The notes below the pieces were generated by a model, which ran no database searches, was not told where the DNA came from, and worked only from the letters and a program-made list of their open reading frames with translations. The position numbers and the translations under genes were made by a program. A DNA stretch of 64,000 nt from Spirosoma aerolatum (lineage in GTDB: Bacteria > Bacteroidota > Bacteroidia > Cytophagales > Spirosomataceae), in contig NZ_CP020104.1 of assembly GCF_002056795.1 (NCBI RefSeq), positions 6,953,501 through 7,017,500 on the forward strand, written 5' to 3'. Below are positions 50,701 through 59,229 of the stretch, in pieces. The first letter of the stretch is position 1; each line of letters begins with the position of its first letter.

Positions 50701-50844
50701 TTTAACTGGACGCCCTATTCGGGAAATAACTTCCGATCGGGCAACTATTCGTTCGACCTGCGGGCACGATCGTCCATTCTCCAGGAGTTAAAATTAAGCC
50801 GTCGTCGGAGCTTCTATGACAATGGAGGTTTCTATGGTCGGTAA
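47779..50844 (+). CDS. LptD-like LPS assembly outer-membrane protein
   Basis: With the start at ATG 47779 the product has 1021 residues. A TM-like signal segment (WIQMTVCLFWLLWAFTALGQQ) is followed by a Thr/Ser/Pro linker, an OstA/LptA-like domain (VELFGDASVIYGDISLKADYIRLNY, AVPHFHINASKLKVIHNKQVV) and a very long strand-rich barrel region ending in aromatic residues. The family assembles lipopolysaccharide at the outer surface. A short start at 47863 is also possible. LptE is not in the window. Confidence 0.82.
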   Translation: MANIIFLINLKNRDFILRPLHKRPIWIQMTVCLFWLLWAFTALGQQKTLPQLPAKGSIPPATVPAQRVPNKTRPGVVSPNTVRPQSTTSNSTDSLQVTANDTAKVDTTKGTDDFKTTVKYQAKDSTIYAADGQTVELFGDASVIYGDISLKADYIRLNYLTNEVYARGRYDSTTKKTIGRPIFQDGEGKYDTKEIRYNFKSQKGRIQGVVTQQGEGNIRGTTVKKDAEDNLYIGKAIYTTCNLAVPHFHINASKLKVIHNKQVVAGPFNLVINQIPLPIGLPFGFFPFPKRKEIGVSGLIVPQYGEEPNGRGFYLRDGGYYWAVSENLGLQFKGQIYSRGSWGLGVSSAYNKRYRFSGSVNLQFNRNRSGDRVDTTQSPRNDFSFTWSHSPVPRGRGSFSANVNVSSNSYNQFNSYNTQSYISNVAGSSVQYSRSFGQYARAGANIRVNQQFGQVNQQTGVRENGKTDVSSSFNFGINQISPFALKGGSGRWYESFRVGLDVSGSIGVSNTIRRQIDTTGLGFPVVTNLTTISTVQRIQDSITRANNLRLGIVTADPNLIAFSLPNLDRIWRNRTLQAQYSIPISLPNVKLLRYINLTPGFSLQGNIYTKKLKLDPGYNATHNDVKIDTVPGFFPSYNFSINASMNTRFYGTFFIRGKRVEAIRHTVAPSISFSYVPDFTNPKYGQFFVLEARGALANLPLYRRTISVFRGIDGGSTSASSTQSAFINFGIVNQLEMKVRTRSDSSGQDFKKIPIFDNLSINGSYNLLAPDYKLSPIAVSANTQIFKNISFNFSSTFDPYAYRAYGGTAAYYFATTTSPITPLSYSPSLQSLQEPYVDQQYTRVPNLYAFQAGQGLLRLTNLQAYVSARFAPKQADKPKSSPNASEATLKAINNNPELYVDFNIPWSMNVSYTFGLTKLTPQLSQVVQALTLTGDLSLTPKWKITIQTGYDFQFHSPTLTTIGINRDLHCWEMAFNWTPYSGNNFRSGNYSFDLRARSSILQELKLSRRRSFYDNGGFYGR

Positions 50845-50926
50845 GCCTTGCGTTGATCCAGTGTTTTTGTGTACAGGAGACCAAAATTTATTATCTTGCA
50901 AGTGTAACTCTTTCTGACTGTTATAC

Positions 50927-51175
50927 ATGACCGACCGTGACAAACAACGCCTGAACGAACTGGAAGAAAAAACGGCTTATCTGCTTGCCCGGCAGGATGA
51001 ACAGGAGACCCGCATGAGCCAACTTATAGCGCGATTAACCTACATTGAAGCCCGCCAGTATCGGATTATGAAAGAACTGGGTATGGATCCTGATAAAATC
51101 GACTCTCCTCAGGCGGCACTGGATGATGCTAAAACCATTAATCTAACCCGTATTCCCGAACAGCGATTGAATTGA
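50927..51175 (+). CDS. Small coiled-coil protein, unknown
   Basis: This 82-residue protein is helical and charged, with heptad-like Leu/Glu/Arg (KQRLNELEEKTAYLLARQDEQETRMSQLIARL). It is unrecognised. It lies between lptD and gldG on the same strand, about 80-90 bases from each. A TATCTTGC-like box at 50893-50900 could be a weak -7 element. Confidence 0.5.
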   Translation: MTDRDKQRLNELEEKTAYLLARQDEQETRMSQLIARLTYIEARQYRIMKELGMDPDKIDSPQAALDDAKTINLTRIPEQRLN

Positions 51176-51261
51176 CCGTTCCCTAGTCCGTTCTTACCAG
51201 CCCATACCGAATCCTGTAAACTATGTATACAAGGCACGGCGTTCTTTCGTTATAGTCCCGT

Positions 51262-52929
51262 ATGCACTCTGCACTCTTACGTACGCTTCTTATAATTGCT
51301 GCTCTACTCGCCGTTAATATTCTTTCGGCGTTTGTGTTTTTTCGAATCGATCTGACGCAGGAAAAACGCTTTACCCTTTCCGAGGCTACTCAAAATCTGC
51401 TGGCGAACCTACCCGATGATGTCCATGTCGATGTATACCTTACGGGCGATTTGCCGCCAGGTTTTAAACGACTCGAGAATGCCGTTCGGGAAACATTGGA
51501 TGGTTTTCAGGCAGAAGCGGCTAAAACGGTTACGTATCGGTTTATTAACCCCGACGACATTACAGCCCCCGATGCCAAAAATAAACTGATTGACAAGCTC
51601 CAGCAAAAGGGCCTTCTCCCCACGAATTTGTTTGACAATGAAGGTGGAAAGCGTACCGAAAAGCTGATCTTTCCCGGTGCTATTGTTTCCTACAAAGGTC
51701 AGGAAGTTGCTGTTCAGCTCCTGAAAGGAAATAAAACAGCTTCACCGCAGGAACAACTGAACCAATCGTATGAAGGCGTCGAATTTCAGTTGGCATCCGC
51801 CATTCGGAAGCTAAGCCAGACCAAAGAAAATCGAAAACGAGTTGGTCTGGTATTTGGGCATACGCAGGTGCCTCCCTCTCGCTTCTCAGACCTGCTGGCT
51901 TCTGTGCAGGAAAATTACGATCTGTTTTTTGTCGATATGACTAAACCGGGGCCAGTCGAGAATGTCGATCTCCTGTTGGTTACAAAACCTGACAAAGCGT
52001 TTTCGGACGACGAAATTTTCAAACTCGATCAGTTCGTGGTAAAGGGTGGCCGGGCCTTATTTTTTGTCGATGGGCAGCGGGTCGATAGTGTTAGCAACGA
52101 AGGTACGTATGCACAGCCGCTTAGCCTCAATCTCGATGATTTGTTCTTCCGATGGGGCATCCGAATGAATCGGGATGTTGTTAAAGATATGTATTGCGCT
52201 CCTATCCCATTCAACGTGGGTAATATGGGCGATAAACCGAATATTCAGCTAGTGCCGTGGCGATTTTATCCGATGCTTAACAACTTCGGCATCTCGAACA
52301 ATCCAATTGTCCGCAATCTGGATGCTGTACTCGGTCGGTTTGTTAGTACAATTGACACGGTTCGGTCGGCAGGTATTCAGAAAACGCCTTTATTGCTGAC
52401 ATCGGAATATACGAAGCTACTGAAAACACCTGCTTTAATTTCATACAACGAAGCCCGTCAGCAACCTGATCCGGCAACCTACACCGACGGACCCCAGATT
52501 GTAGGCTGCCTGCTCGAGGGCAATTTCCAATCATTGTATGCCAATCGGATTTTACCCGGCGATCCACGTGCTGCGGGTTTCAAGGCGGAAGGGATAGCCT
52601 CGCGCATACTGGTTTGCTCGGATGGGGATTTAATCGTTAATGATGTCGATTATAAACGGCAAACGCCCTATCCACTCGGTTTCGACCGATATACACGTAC
52701 TACATTTGCCAATAAGGATTTCGCCCTGAATGCGATTGATTATCTAATTGATCCCAACGGGGTTATTGCGGCCCGCAACCGGGTTGTTACCCTCCGCCCG
52801 CTCGACAAAATTCGGGTCGATTCAACCCGAACCGGCTGGCAGGCCCTTAACCTGTTAGGACCTTTAGCCCTTTTAAGTCTTGTAGGCGTTGTCTGGCAGT
52901 TTATACGACGACGAAGTTATGGTCAATAA
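51262..52929 (+). CDS. gldG: Gliding motility ABC transporter auxiliary protein GldG
   Basis: This 555-residue protein has an N-terminal TM (LIIAALLAVNILSAFVFF), a periplasmic domain of the ABC_transp_aux type (TVTYRFINPDD, NYDLFFVDMTKPGPVENVDLLLVTKPDK, LDQFVVKGGRALFFVDGQRV) and a C-terminal TM (ALNLLGPLALLSLVGVVWQF) ending RRRSYGQ. In Flavobacterium GldG works with the permease GldF and the ATPase GldA. gldF is not adjacent here, so the complex is encoded in pieces. A hairpin follows. Confidence 0.85.
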   Translation: MHSALLRTLLIIAALLAVNILSAFVFFRIDLTQEKRFTLSEATQNLLANLPDDVHVDVYLTGDLPPGFKRLENAVRETLDGFQAEAAKTVTYRFINPDDITAPDAKNKLIDKLQQKGLLPTNLFDNEGGKRTEKLIFPGAIVSYKGQEVAVQLLKGNKTASPQEQLNQSYEGVEFQLASAIRKLSQTKENRKRVGLVFGHTQVPPSRFSDLLASVQENYDLFFVDMTKPGPVENVDLLLVTKPDKAFSDDEIFKLDQFVVKGGRALFFVDGQRVDSVSNEGTYAQPLSLNLDDLFFRWGIRMNRDVVKDMYCAPIPFNVGNMGDKPNIQLVPWRFYPMLNNFGISNNPIVRNLDAVLGRFVSTIDTVRSAGIQKTPLLLTSEYTKLLKTPALISYNEARQQPDPATYTDGPQIVGCLLEGNFQSLYANRILPGDPRAAGFKAEGIASRILVCSDGDLIVNDVDYKRQTPYPLGFDRYTRTTFANKDFALNAIDYLIDPNGVIAARNRVVTLRPLDKIRVDSTRTGWQALNLLGPLALLSLVGVVWQFIRRRSYGQ

Positions 52930-52933
52930 TCAG

Positions 52934-52961
52934 AAAGCGCTCTATCACTTTAGAGCGCTTT
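52934..52961. terminator. Convergent hairpin between gldG and the OYE gene
   Basis: Arms 52934-52944 and 52951-52961 are perfect over 11 bases around a six-base loop. Only a short T tail follows in either direction, so termination may be weak but bidirectional. Confidence 0.65.
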
Positions 52962-52985
52962 CCGTATAAAGATGTATGACGCTGA

Positions 52986-54092
52986 TTAGACCTGTGCTTC
53001 TGCAAGCGCCGGATAATCGATAAAGCCTTGCTCGAAGCCTTTAGGACCGGGCGCAAAAAATGTTGACGCATCAAATTGAGCCAATTCGGCACCCGTTTGC
53101 AAGCGTTCGACAAGGTCAGGATTAGCAATGAATGGACGCCCGAAAGCGATCAGATCAGCTCTACCACTTTCCAGATCAGCTTCGGCCCGCTCCGTATCGT
53201 AATTACCACACAGAATCAGTGTTCCCTTGAAAGCCGCCCGAATAGCATCCACCGTTTCCTGTGGCACTGCTGGAGCACCCTGAGATGAGTGATCTACCAG
53301 GTGTATGTACACGACCCCCAGTTCCTGTAGTTTATGAGCCAGGTAAACATACAGATCGTGCGTATCCTCGGCATGAGGCATCAAATCACCGGCAGCTCCG
53401 AAAGGCGATAATCGTACCCCTACTCGGTCGGCACCAATCGCTGCTATCGCTGCGGCTGCAACATCGAGAACAAACCGAGCCCGGTTTTCAACAGGGCCTC
53501 CATATTCGTCGGTACGCTGGTTGCTACGGGCGCTCAGAAACTGTTCGATCAGATAGCCATTGGCCCCATGCAGTTCGATCCCATCAAAGCCTGCTTCTAC
53601 AGCATTCTTAGCTGCCTGGGCAAACTCCTGAATGGCCGACTGAACATCTTCACTGGTCATTTCGCGCGGGGTTGCATTTGGCACCAGCCCTTCGGTATCC
53701 GTCCAGATACTACCGGCCGCAGCAATAGCCGAAGGGGCTACAACCTCAGCTCCTGAAGGCATATTAGCCAGATGCGAAATTCGTCCAGTGTGCATCAGTT
53801 GGACAAAAATTCGGCTTCCTTTATCATGAACCGCTGCAGTTACTTTCTTCCACCCTTCTACCTGTTCAGCATTGTAAATACCTGGTATGCGAGCATAACC
53901 TAACCCATTGGGCGAAGGAGCTGTTCCTTCGGTGATGATCAAACCTGCCGTAGCGCGTTGTGCATAATATTCGGCGATCATATCATTTGGAATATTTCCC
54001 AACGCTCGGCTACGGGTCATAGGAGCCATCACTACGTGATTCTGAAGGGTTAATGTACCAAGTTTAGCTTCTGAGAACAGTTTCTGTGCCAT
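52986..54092 (-). CDS. Alkene reductase, Old Yellow Enzyme family
   Basis: This 368-residue flavoprotein has the OYE pattern: KLGTLTLQNHVVMAPMTRSRA, EGTAPSPNGLGYARIPGIYN, GIELHGANGYLIEQFLS and SNQRTDEYGGPVENRARFVLDV. It reduces activated C=C bonds with FMN and NAD(P)H. It is followed upstream by an ArsR-type regulator gene in the same direction, which probably controls it. Confidence 0.88.
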   Translation of the reverse strand: MAQKLFSEAKLGTLTLQNHVVMAPMTRSRALGNIPNDMIAEYYAQRATAGLIITEGTAPSPNGLGYARIPGIYNAEQVEGWKKVTAAVHDKGSRIFVQLMHTGRISHLANMPSGAEVVAPSAIAAAGSIWTDTEGLVPNATPREMTSEDVQSAIQEFAQAAKNAVEAGFDGIELHGANGYLIEQFLSARSNQRTDEYGGPVENRARFVLDVAAAAIAAIGADRVGVRLSPFGAAGDLMPHAEDTHDLYVYLAHKLQELGVVYIHLVDHSSQGAPAVPQETVDAIRAAFKGTLILCGNYDTERAEADLESGRADLIAFGRPFIANPDLVERLQTGAELAQFDASTFFAPGPKGFEQGFIDYPALAEAQV

Positions 54093-54196
54093 TGTCTGAC
54101 TGCTTTTTAGTGATAAGACTAGAGTGGGTTTTCTTAAATCCTCTCTGCCCTAACACATCCATATATTCAAAAGTTTGGATGTATTGATTAAAATTT

Positions 54197-54472
54197 TTAG
54201 CTTAATCCATCCAGAAAAATCGTCAATTGTTGAATCGCTTCTTTGTTTAAACGGAGATGTATGTTACGACCATCTTTCGACGAACTCACTAATCCGCTGT
54301 CGATCAACTGCTTAATATGATGCGAAACGCAAGGCTGCGAAAGCCCCACCAATTCCATTACTTCGGCATTGGTCAGCGTTTCTTTTTTGGCCAGCTCGAT
54401 CAGGATTGACAGTCGGGATTTGTCGGCCATAGCCCCCGTCGCCTTCTCAATAAATTTACAATCCATGGCCAT
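54197..54472 (-). CDS. ArsR family HTH transcriptional regulator
   Basis: The likely 91-residue product starts at Met 54472. It has a winged helix-turn-helix: SRLSILIELAKKETLTNAEVMELVGLSQPCVSHHIKQLIDSGLVSSS with the recognition helix at QPCVSHHIKQ. No obvious metal site is visible beyond a Cys in the C-terminal half of the recognition region (QPCVS), so it may sense redox or reactive electrophiles. It lies about 105 bases upstream of the OYE gene. Confidence 0.8.
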   Translation of the reverse strand: MAMDCKFIEKATGAMADKSRLSILIELAKKETLTNAEVMELVGLSQPCVSHHIKQLIDSGLVSSSKDGRNIHLRLNKEAIQQLTIFLDGLS

Positions 54473-54599
54473 TGGTGAAATGTATACAATCAACAATTCG
54501 TCACTATAAAGTTAACAAAATTTATAGTGGTATCGTGCCAAAGGTCGCCCTTAAGCCTTACTGATCGGTCGTTTACCTGCTTAACGAACGGTTCAGTTT

Positions 54600-56264
54600 C
54601 TACTCTACCGAGAATTTCAGCAGCCACTGCCCTACGGTAGCATTGGTCAGGTTGAAAATAAGGTTGGGGAATAAGCCCAACAGGAGTGCCAGAACCGCCA
54701 GCGGAATCAGCATTAATTTTTCGCGGGCAGACAGATCCGTCAGCACCGTTGTAGCCTCATAGCGAGACCAGTATGGCCCAAAGAACATACGCTGCAACGT
54801 CCAGAGAAAATAAGCAGCCGCCAGCAACACACCCGTTGTAGCCACAATAGTAAGCCAGCCTGCCAGCCATCGGGACTGGAAACTTCCCATAAGCGTGAAT
54901 AATTCACCCACAAAACCCGAGAATCCTGGTAATCCTAATGAAGCAAAAAAGGCGATGGCGGTTAGAGTGGTGTAACGAGGCATAGGCTTCATCAGTCCAC
55001 GATACGAATCGATTCGGCGATCGTGGGTGCGATCATAAATGACACCTGCAATCAGAAACAGCATGGCTGATAACACCCCATGGCTTACCATCTGATAAAT
55101 GGCGCCATTGATTCCTTCGGCTGTTAGCGAGGCTATACCCAGTAACACAAACCCCATGTGCGATACCGATGAGTAGGCAATCATTTTCTTGAGGTCGGCC
55201 TGTGCCAACGCGTTAAGCCCTCCGTATACAATCGATAATACGCCCAGGCCAGCTAAAATCTGCGCATAATTGGTCGCTCCATCGGGAAAGAAGTCCCAGG
55301 CAATTCGCAGGAACCCGTATCCACCAATTTTGAGCAAGACCCCTGCCAACACAACCGATACGGGCGTAGGTGCCTCTACGTGCGCATCAGGCAACCAGGT
55401 ATGCACAGGAACGATGGGTAGCTTAATGGCAAACCCGATAAAAATTGCCCAAAAAGCCAGTTGCCTTACCGAAAAGCCCCAAACAATCAATTGAGAGGCA
55501 GGATTCAGTAACGCATTTGGCAGATAGTTATCCCCGTCGGCCAGATAGTGCATATCGAACGTATGAACGATCTGTGAAGAATTTAACTGACCGCTCTGCA
55601 ATGCTATCTGAACGCTTTGAATTAGCTCATTCGTAATGGCCGATGAATCTGTAATAAGCCCAGCCGTTATGGCCGTACTTACTGGGTCCATAACCGACAA
55701 CGACAATGCAATCATAACCAGCAAAATCAGTAGCGAGCCAAACAGGGTATACAGAAAAAACTTGATGGATGCATATTCTCGCCGTGGCCCTCCCCAAAGA
55801 CCAATCAGGAAATACATCGGCAGGAGCATGAACTCAAAAAACAGAAAAAAGAGAAAGAAGTCCAGTGCCAAAAAACAGCCCATGATGGTGCCCGTAAGGA
55901 GCAAATACAGGGAGTAATAGGCTCTCAGTCGATGCGTCATTGTCCAGGACGACACTACACCGCTCAACATGACTACCGCCGACAGAATCACCAACGGCAG
56001 ACTAATGCCATCGATGCCAAGCAGATAATCAATCGATACAATGCCCAGATTACCAAGCGGCAGGGTAATCCAGTCAGCTTGTTCTACCAGTTGGTAACCG
56101 GCACTTGTCTGGTTGAACTCCTGATACGCTACCACCGATAGCATGACTTCGGCCAGTGTAATTACAAAGGCAATCCAGCGAAACTGAATCACCTGACTCT
56201 CAGGCAGCAACGCTATTACCAGAGCGCCAAGTAATGGCAGGAAAATAAGTAACGAAAGAATCAT
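54600..56264 (-). CDS. nuoM: NADH-quinone oxidoreductase subunit M
   Basis: This 554-residue membrane protein is the antiporter-like subunit M of respiratory complex I. It has about 14 TM segments. Typical features are GIDGISLPLVILSA, SIKFFLYTLFGSLLIL, FAIKLPIVPVHTWLPDAHVEAPTPVSVVLAGVLLKIGGYGFLR and LKKMIAYSSVSHMGFVLLG, with the conserved Lys/Glu of the proton path. It is the last nuo gene of the operon in the window; nuoN, its usual neighbour, is missing. Confidence 0.93.
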   Translation of the reverse strand: MILSLLIFLPLLGALVIALLPESQVIQFRWIAFVITLAEVMLSVVAYQEFNQTSAGYQLVEQADWITLPLGNLGIVSIDYLLGIDGISLPLVILSAVVMLSGVVSSWTMTHRLRAYYSLYLLLTGTIMGCFLALDFFLFFLFFEFMLLPMYFLIGLWGGPRREYASIKFFLYTLFGSLLILLVMIALSLSVMDPVSTAITAGLITDSSAITNELIQSVQIALQSGQLNSSQIVHTFDMHYLADGDNYLPNALLNPASQLIVWGFSVRQLAFWAIFIGFAIKLPIVPVHTWLPDAHVEAPTPVSVVLAGVLLKIGGYGFLRIAWDFFPDGATNYAQILAGLGVLSIVYGGLNALAQADLKKMIAYSSVSHMGFVLLGIASLTAEGINGAIYQMVSHGVLSAMLFLIAGVIYDRTHDRRIDSYRGLMKPMPRYTTLTAIAFFASLGLPGFSGFVGELFTLMGSFQSRWLAGWLTIVATTGVLLAAAYFLWTLQRMFFGPYWSRYEATTVLTDLSAREKLMLIPLAVLALLLGLFPNLIFNLTNATVGQWLLKFSVE

Positions 56265-56297
56265 AAGTTGTCAGGGACACATTCTCTATAGCCCCCA

Positions 56298-58208
56298 CTA
56301 GTAAAACATCCACCAAAGAACCAATACCAAACCAACCACAGCCACTGTAATATAAGACTGTACCCGGCCATTCTGTATAGATCGTGTTAGTTGCCCTGAT
56401 AAACTGGCGGCCCAGGCAATACCATTTACGATACCATCGATCACCAGACGATCAATTGCACGCGTTATATAAGCCAGTACAACCATTGCAACGCCCAGGT
56501 TATTCACCGTCCCATCGACCAGACGCCTATCCGTCCGATTCAGCAGGTTTGCCAGTTTGTGTGTTGGGGTTATTACCAGATACTGAAACAGTCTATCTAA
56601 AAAGCCATATTCAAGTGAGAGCCGAACAGCCAATGTATCAGCCCGAGGAGTACTCATACGAAATCCAGCCCAGCCTCCCATAGCAACCAGACCAACTGAA
56701 ACGGGGGCCAACCACCAAAAATGGCTTCTTGAAGTTGCGGATATGATTTTGAAAAACCAGCTCCCATGCACCGAAAGCGGGTTTACCGAAAACCAAACCC
56801 CAAGCGATAAAATCGCTAACACTACTATTGGTCCACGCATGAGCCAGGCAGGTTCATGCGTTTGGTCTAATGAACTATGTTTGTTCCGGTAGTTCCCGAA
56901 GAAAACAAGTCGCCATTGCCTGGCCATATATAACATGGTCAGCCCTGACGATAAGAGCAGTATTATGGGGATCATACTGGCAAGCCCGCTAGTCTGTTGA
57001 TTCGCCCAATCGAAAGCCCCACCTAAAATGGCTTCTTTCGACAGAAAACCCGACAGGAATGGAACACCGGCCAACGCTGCAGCACAGAGTGTATAACTCC
57101 AGAAGGTTATGGGCAGCGTTTGGCGCAGCCCACCCATATGCCGCATATCCTGCGTATGAACGGCATGAATAACCGCACCTGCACTTAAAAAAAGTCCAGC
57201 TTTAAAAAAGGCATGGGTCAGCAAATGGAACATGGCCCCACTCACATTGCCGGTTCCCATAGCCGCCACCATCAGACCTAATTGTGAAACCGTCGAAAAC
57301 GCAAGCACTTTCTTAATATCAGTCTGAAAGAGGGCCGAATACCCACCCCATACGGTCGTGATGGTACCGATAAGGGCAACTACGACCAACGCATCGGGCG
57401 ACAGCAACGGGTGAATCCGGGCAAGCAGGAAAATACCGGCGGCTACCATGGTGGCGGCATGCAGCAAGGCCGATACAGGCGTAGGCCCTTCCATAGCATC
57501 GGGAAGCCAGGTCAGTAACGGAAACTGAGCCGATTTTCCCATACAGCCCATAAACAGGCAAAGCCCCAATGCAGTAGGTAAAGTTCCCCCCGCTCCGGCA
57601 GTATCCAATACTGAAAAGTCGAGCGTTCTGAAGTAGTAATAAGTCAGAAAAATACCGATCAGAAATCCAGCATCGCCAACGCGGTTCATCAAAAAGGCTT
57701 TTTTCGCAGCTTTTGACGCAGCGGGCCGTTCGGCATAAAATCCGATGAGCAGATAGGAGGCAAGCCCCACCAGCTCCCAGAACGCATACATCACCAGCAG
57801 GTTTCCGGCCAGTACAATCCCCAGCATTGCCCCGACAAACAGTTGTAGGTATGCGAAATAACGCCGGAGCCGGGGTTCGTCATGGAGATAGGCAACCGAA
57901 TAAATCTGTACCAGCAGCGCCACAAAATGTACCAAGACAAGCATCAGAGCCGCTAATGAATCAAGCCTGAAGCTGGCCGAAAACAACCTACCCGACAGGT
58001 TAGCCCATTCAGCCTGAATCGTAAGTGGCTGATCTGACACATTCAGGGCCAGAACGATAGATAAACCCAATCCTAAACCAGTTACCAGCATAGCTAACAA
58101 CGCAGCTACCCGTCGGCTTGCTACAGCCAGCGCCAGAAACCCAACAAAAGGAAGGCCTAGTAGAACGGTAGTTAGTAACGATAATGACAAAGGTGTATGG
58201 ATGGGCAT
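56298..58208 (-). CDS. nuoL: NADH-quinone oxidoreductase subunit L
   Basis: The likely 636-residue product begins at Met 58208 (a longer frame from 58262 adds 18 residues without a membrane signature). It has the antiporter-like core (AFWELVGLASYLLIGFYAER, LTWLPDAMEGPTPVSALLHAATMVAAGIFLLAR, KKVLAFSTVSQLGLMVAAMG) and a long C-terminal amphipathic region with lateral helix. It is preceded in the operon by a 2OG-Fe(II) oxygenase gene, an unusual insertion. Confidence 0.93.
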   Translation of the reverse strand: MPIHTPLSLSLLTTVLLGLPFVGFLALAVASRRVAALLAMLVTGLGLGLSIVLALNVSDQPLTIQAEWANLSGRLFSASFRLDSLAALMLVLVHFVALLVQIYSVAYLHDEPRLRRYFAYLQLFVGAMLGIVLAGNLLVMYAFWELVGLASYLLIGFYAERPAASKAAKKAFLMNRVGDAGFLIGIFLTYYYFRTLDFSVLDTAGAGGTLPTALGLCLFMGCMGKSAQFPLLTWLPDAMEGPTPVSALLHAATMVAAGIFLLARIHPLLSPDALVVVALIGTITTVWGGYSALFQTDIKKVLAFSTVSQLGLMVAAMGTGNVSGAMFHLLTHAFFKAGLFLSAGAVIHAVHTQDMRHMGGLRQTLPITFWSYTLCAAALAGVPFLSGFLSKEAILGGAFDWANQQTSGLASMIPIILLLSSGLTMLYMARQWRLVFFGNYRNKHSSLDQTHEPAWLMRGPIVVLAILSLGVWFSVNPLSVHGSWFFKIISATSRSHFWWLAPVSVGLVAMGGWAGFRMSTPRADTLAVRLSLEYGFLDRLFQYLVITPTHKLANLLNRTDRRLVDGTVNNLGVAMVVLAYITRAIDRLVIDGIVNGIAWAASLSGQLTRSIQNGRVQSYITVAVVGLVLVLWWMFY

Positions 58209-58269
58209 CCGTATTCGGTCAGAATTGGCCGCAAATATCCCTATTATCCGGTGGGGATGCAAATAGCTT

Positions 58270-58878
58270 TTAGCCCGTTTTCAACCAGCCCGTTATACTC
58301 AGCCGTTCGCGGGTAGCCGGAAGCACTTCATGCTCTAACCGTCCACTTTCAAAGCATACCAGTCGTCCGCCCAACGGATTAACCGTAATCTGGTGCTCGG
58401 ATTGACCCTCGGCTTCCGGCAGATAGATTGCCAGTTGACCACCATCGGTTTCCAGCCAATCGGAATTGAGGTAGCAAATGACGGATAATTTCCGACGCGA
58501 ATCACTGCGAAACCGATCCAGATGCCGTTTATAGAACGCGCCTGGTGGATATACGGCATAATGGAACTCGTACTCTCGCAAGCCTAAATAACAAGTCTGG
58601 TTTACATACGCTACAAACTCGTTGATTCGATGTAAAAAGGCAGTTTCCTCAGGCGTAGCCGACGCTTCATCCAGCCAAAGTATTTCGTCGCCCCGGATCG
58701 TATGTTGAACAATTTTCTGCTGATTACCAATACCAGCAGCCCGAAACTGGCCCGCTCCCCTGTGCTCACGCAATCGGCTGGCCAGGGTTGTAACTTCTTC
58801 GGGTGTTAGAAAATTATCGGCAATACCATACCCTTCGGATACGATACCATCGATAACTGATTCAAAAACTGTATTCAT
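58270..58878 (-). CDS. 2OG-Fe(II) oxygenase (prolyl hydroxylase-like)
   Basis: This 202-residue protein has the iron ligands H119 and D121 (YKRHLDRF) and H183 (RLEHEVL), and a 2-oxoglutarate-binding Arg in the RERLSITGW end (R190 or R192). A double-stranded beta-helix fold is likely. It is in the nuo operon between nuoK and nuoL, about 40 bases after nuoK. Prolyl hydroxylase-type enzymes modify peptides; a target in or near complex I would be an attractive but unproven idea. Confidence 0.82.
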   Translation of the reverse strand: MNTVFESVIDGIVSEGYGIADNFLTPEEVTTLASRLREHRGAGQFRAAGIGNQQKIVQHTIRGDEILWLDEASATPEETAFLHRINEFVAYVNQTCYLGLREYEFHYAVYPPGAFYKRHLDRFRSDSRRKLSVICYLNSDWLETDGGQLAIYLPEAEGQSEHQITVNPLGGRLVCFESGRLEHEVLPATRERLSITGWLKTG

Positions 58879-58917
58879 ATGGCAAGACCTTTCCGGTTTC
58901 GAACCCTACCTGGTCTG

Positions 58918-59229
58918 TTACTGTTTCAGTTCGTTAAGCTCATCCAGTTGCGCCGTTCGGAAATGGCGATAGACCTGCAACACAATAGCCAGGGCAACGG
59001 CCGATTCGGCCGCAGCGATAACCATCACAAATAAAGCCAGCATCTGTCCCTGTAATCGATCGGGATCATATTGGCTAAAGGCTACCAGATTGATATTGAC
59101 GGCATTCAACATCAATTCTATACCCATCAGTACCACAATAGCATGACGCTTAAGCAGCACAACTGCGAGCCCTATGCTGAACAAGGCGGCACCGACAATC
59201 AGAAACAAATGGCTATCAACGGGCTGCAT
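58918..59229 (-). CDS. nuoK: NADH-quinone oxidoreductase subunit K
   Basis: This 103-residue protein has the three TM segments of NuoK (LIVGAALFSIGLAVVLL, GIELMLNAVNINLVAF with the conserved Glu, and VMVIAAAESAVALAIVLQVYR with its conserved Glu). Length fits. It overlaps nuoJ by 14 bases. Confidence 0.93.
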   Translation of the reverse strand: MQPVDSHLFLIVGAALFSIGLAVVLLKRHAIVVLMGIELMLNAVNINLVAFSQYDPDRLQGQMLALFVMVIAAAESAVALAIVLQVYRHFRTAQLDELNELKQ

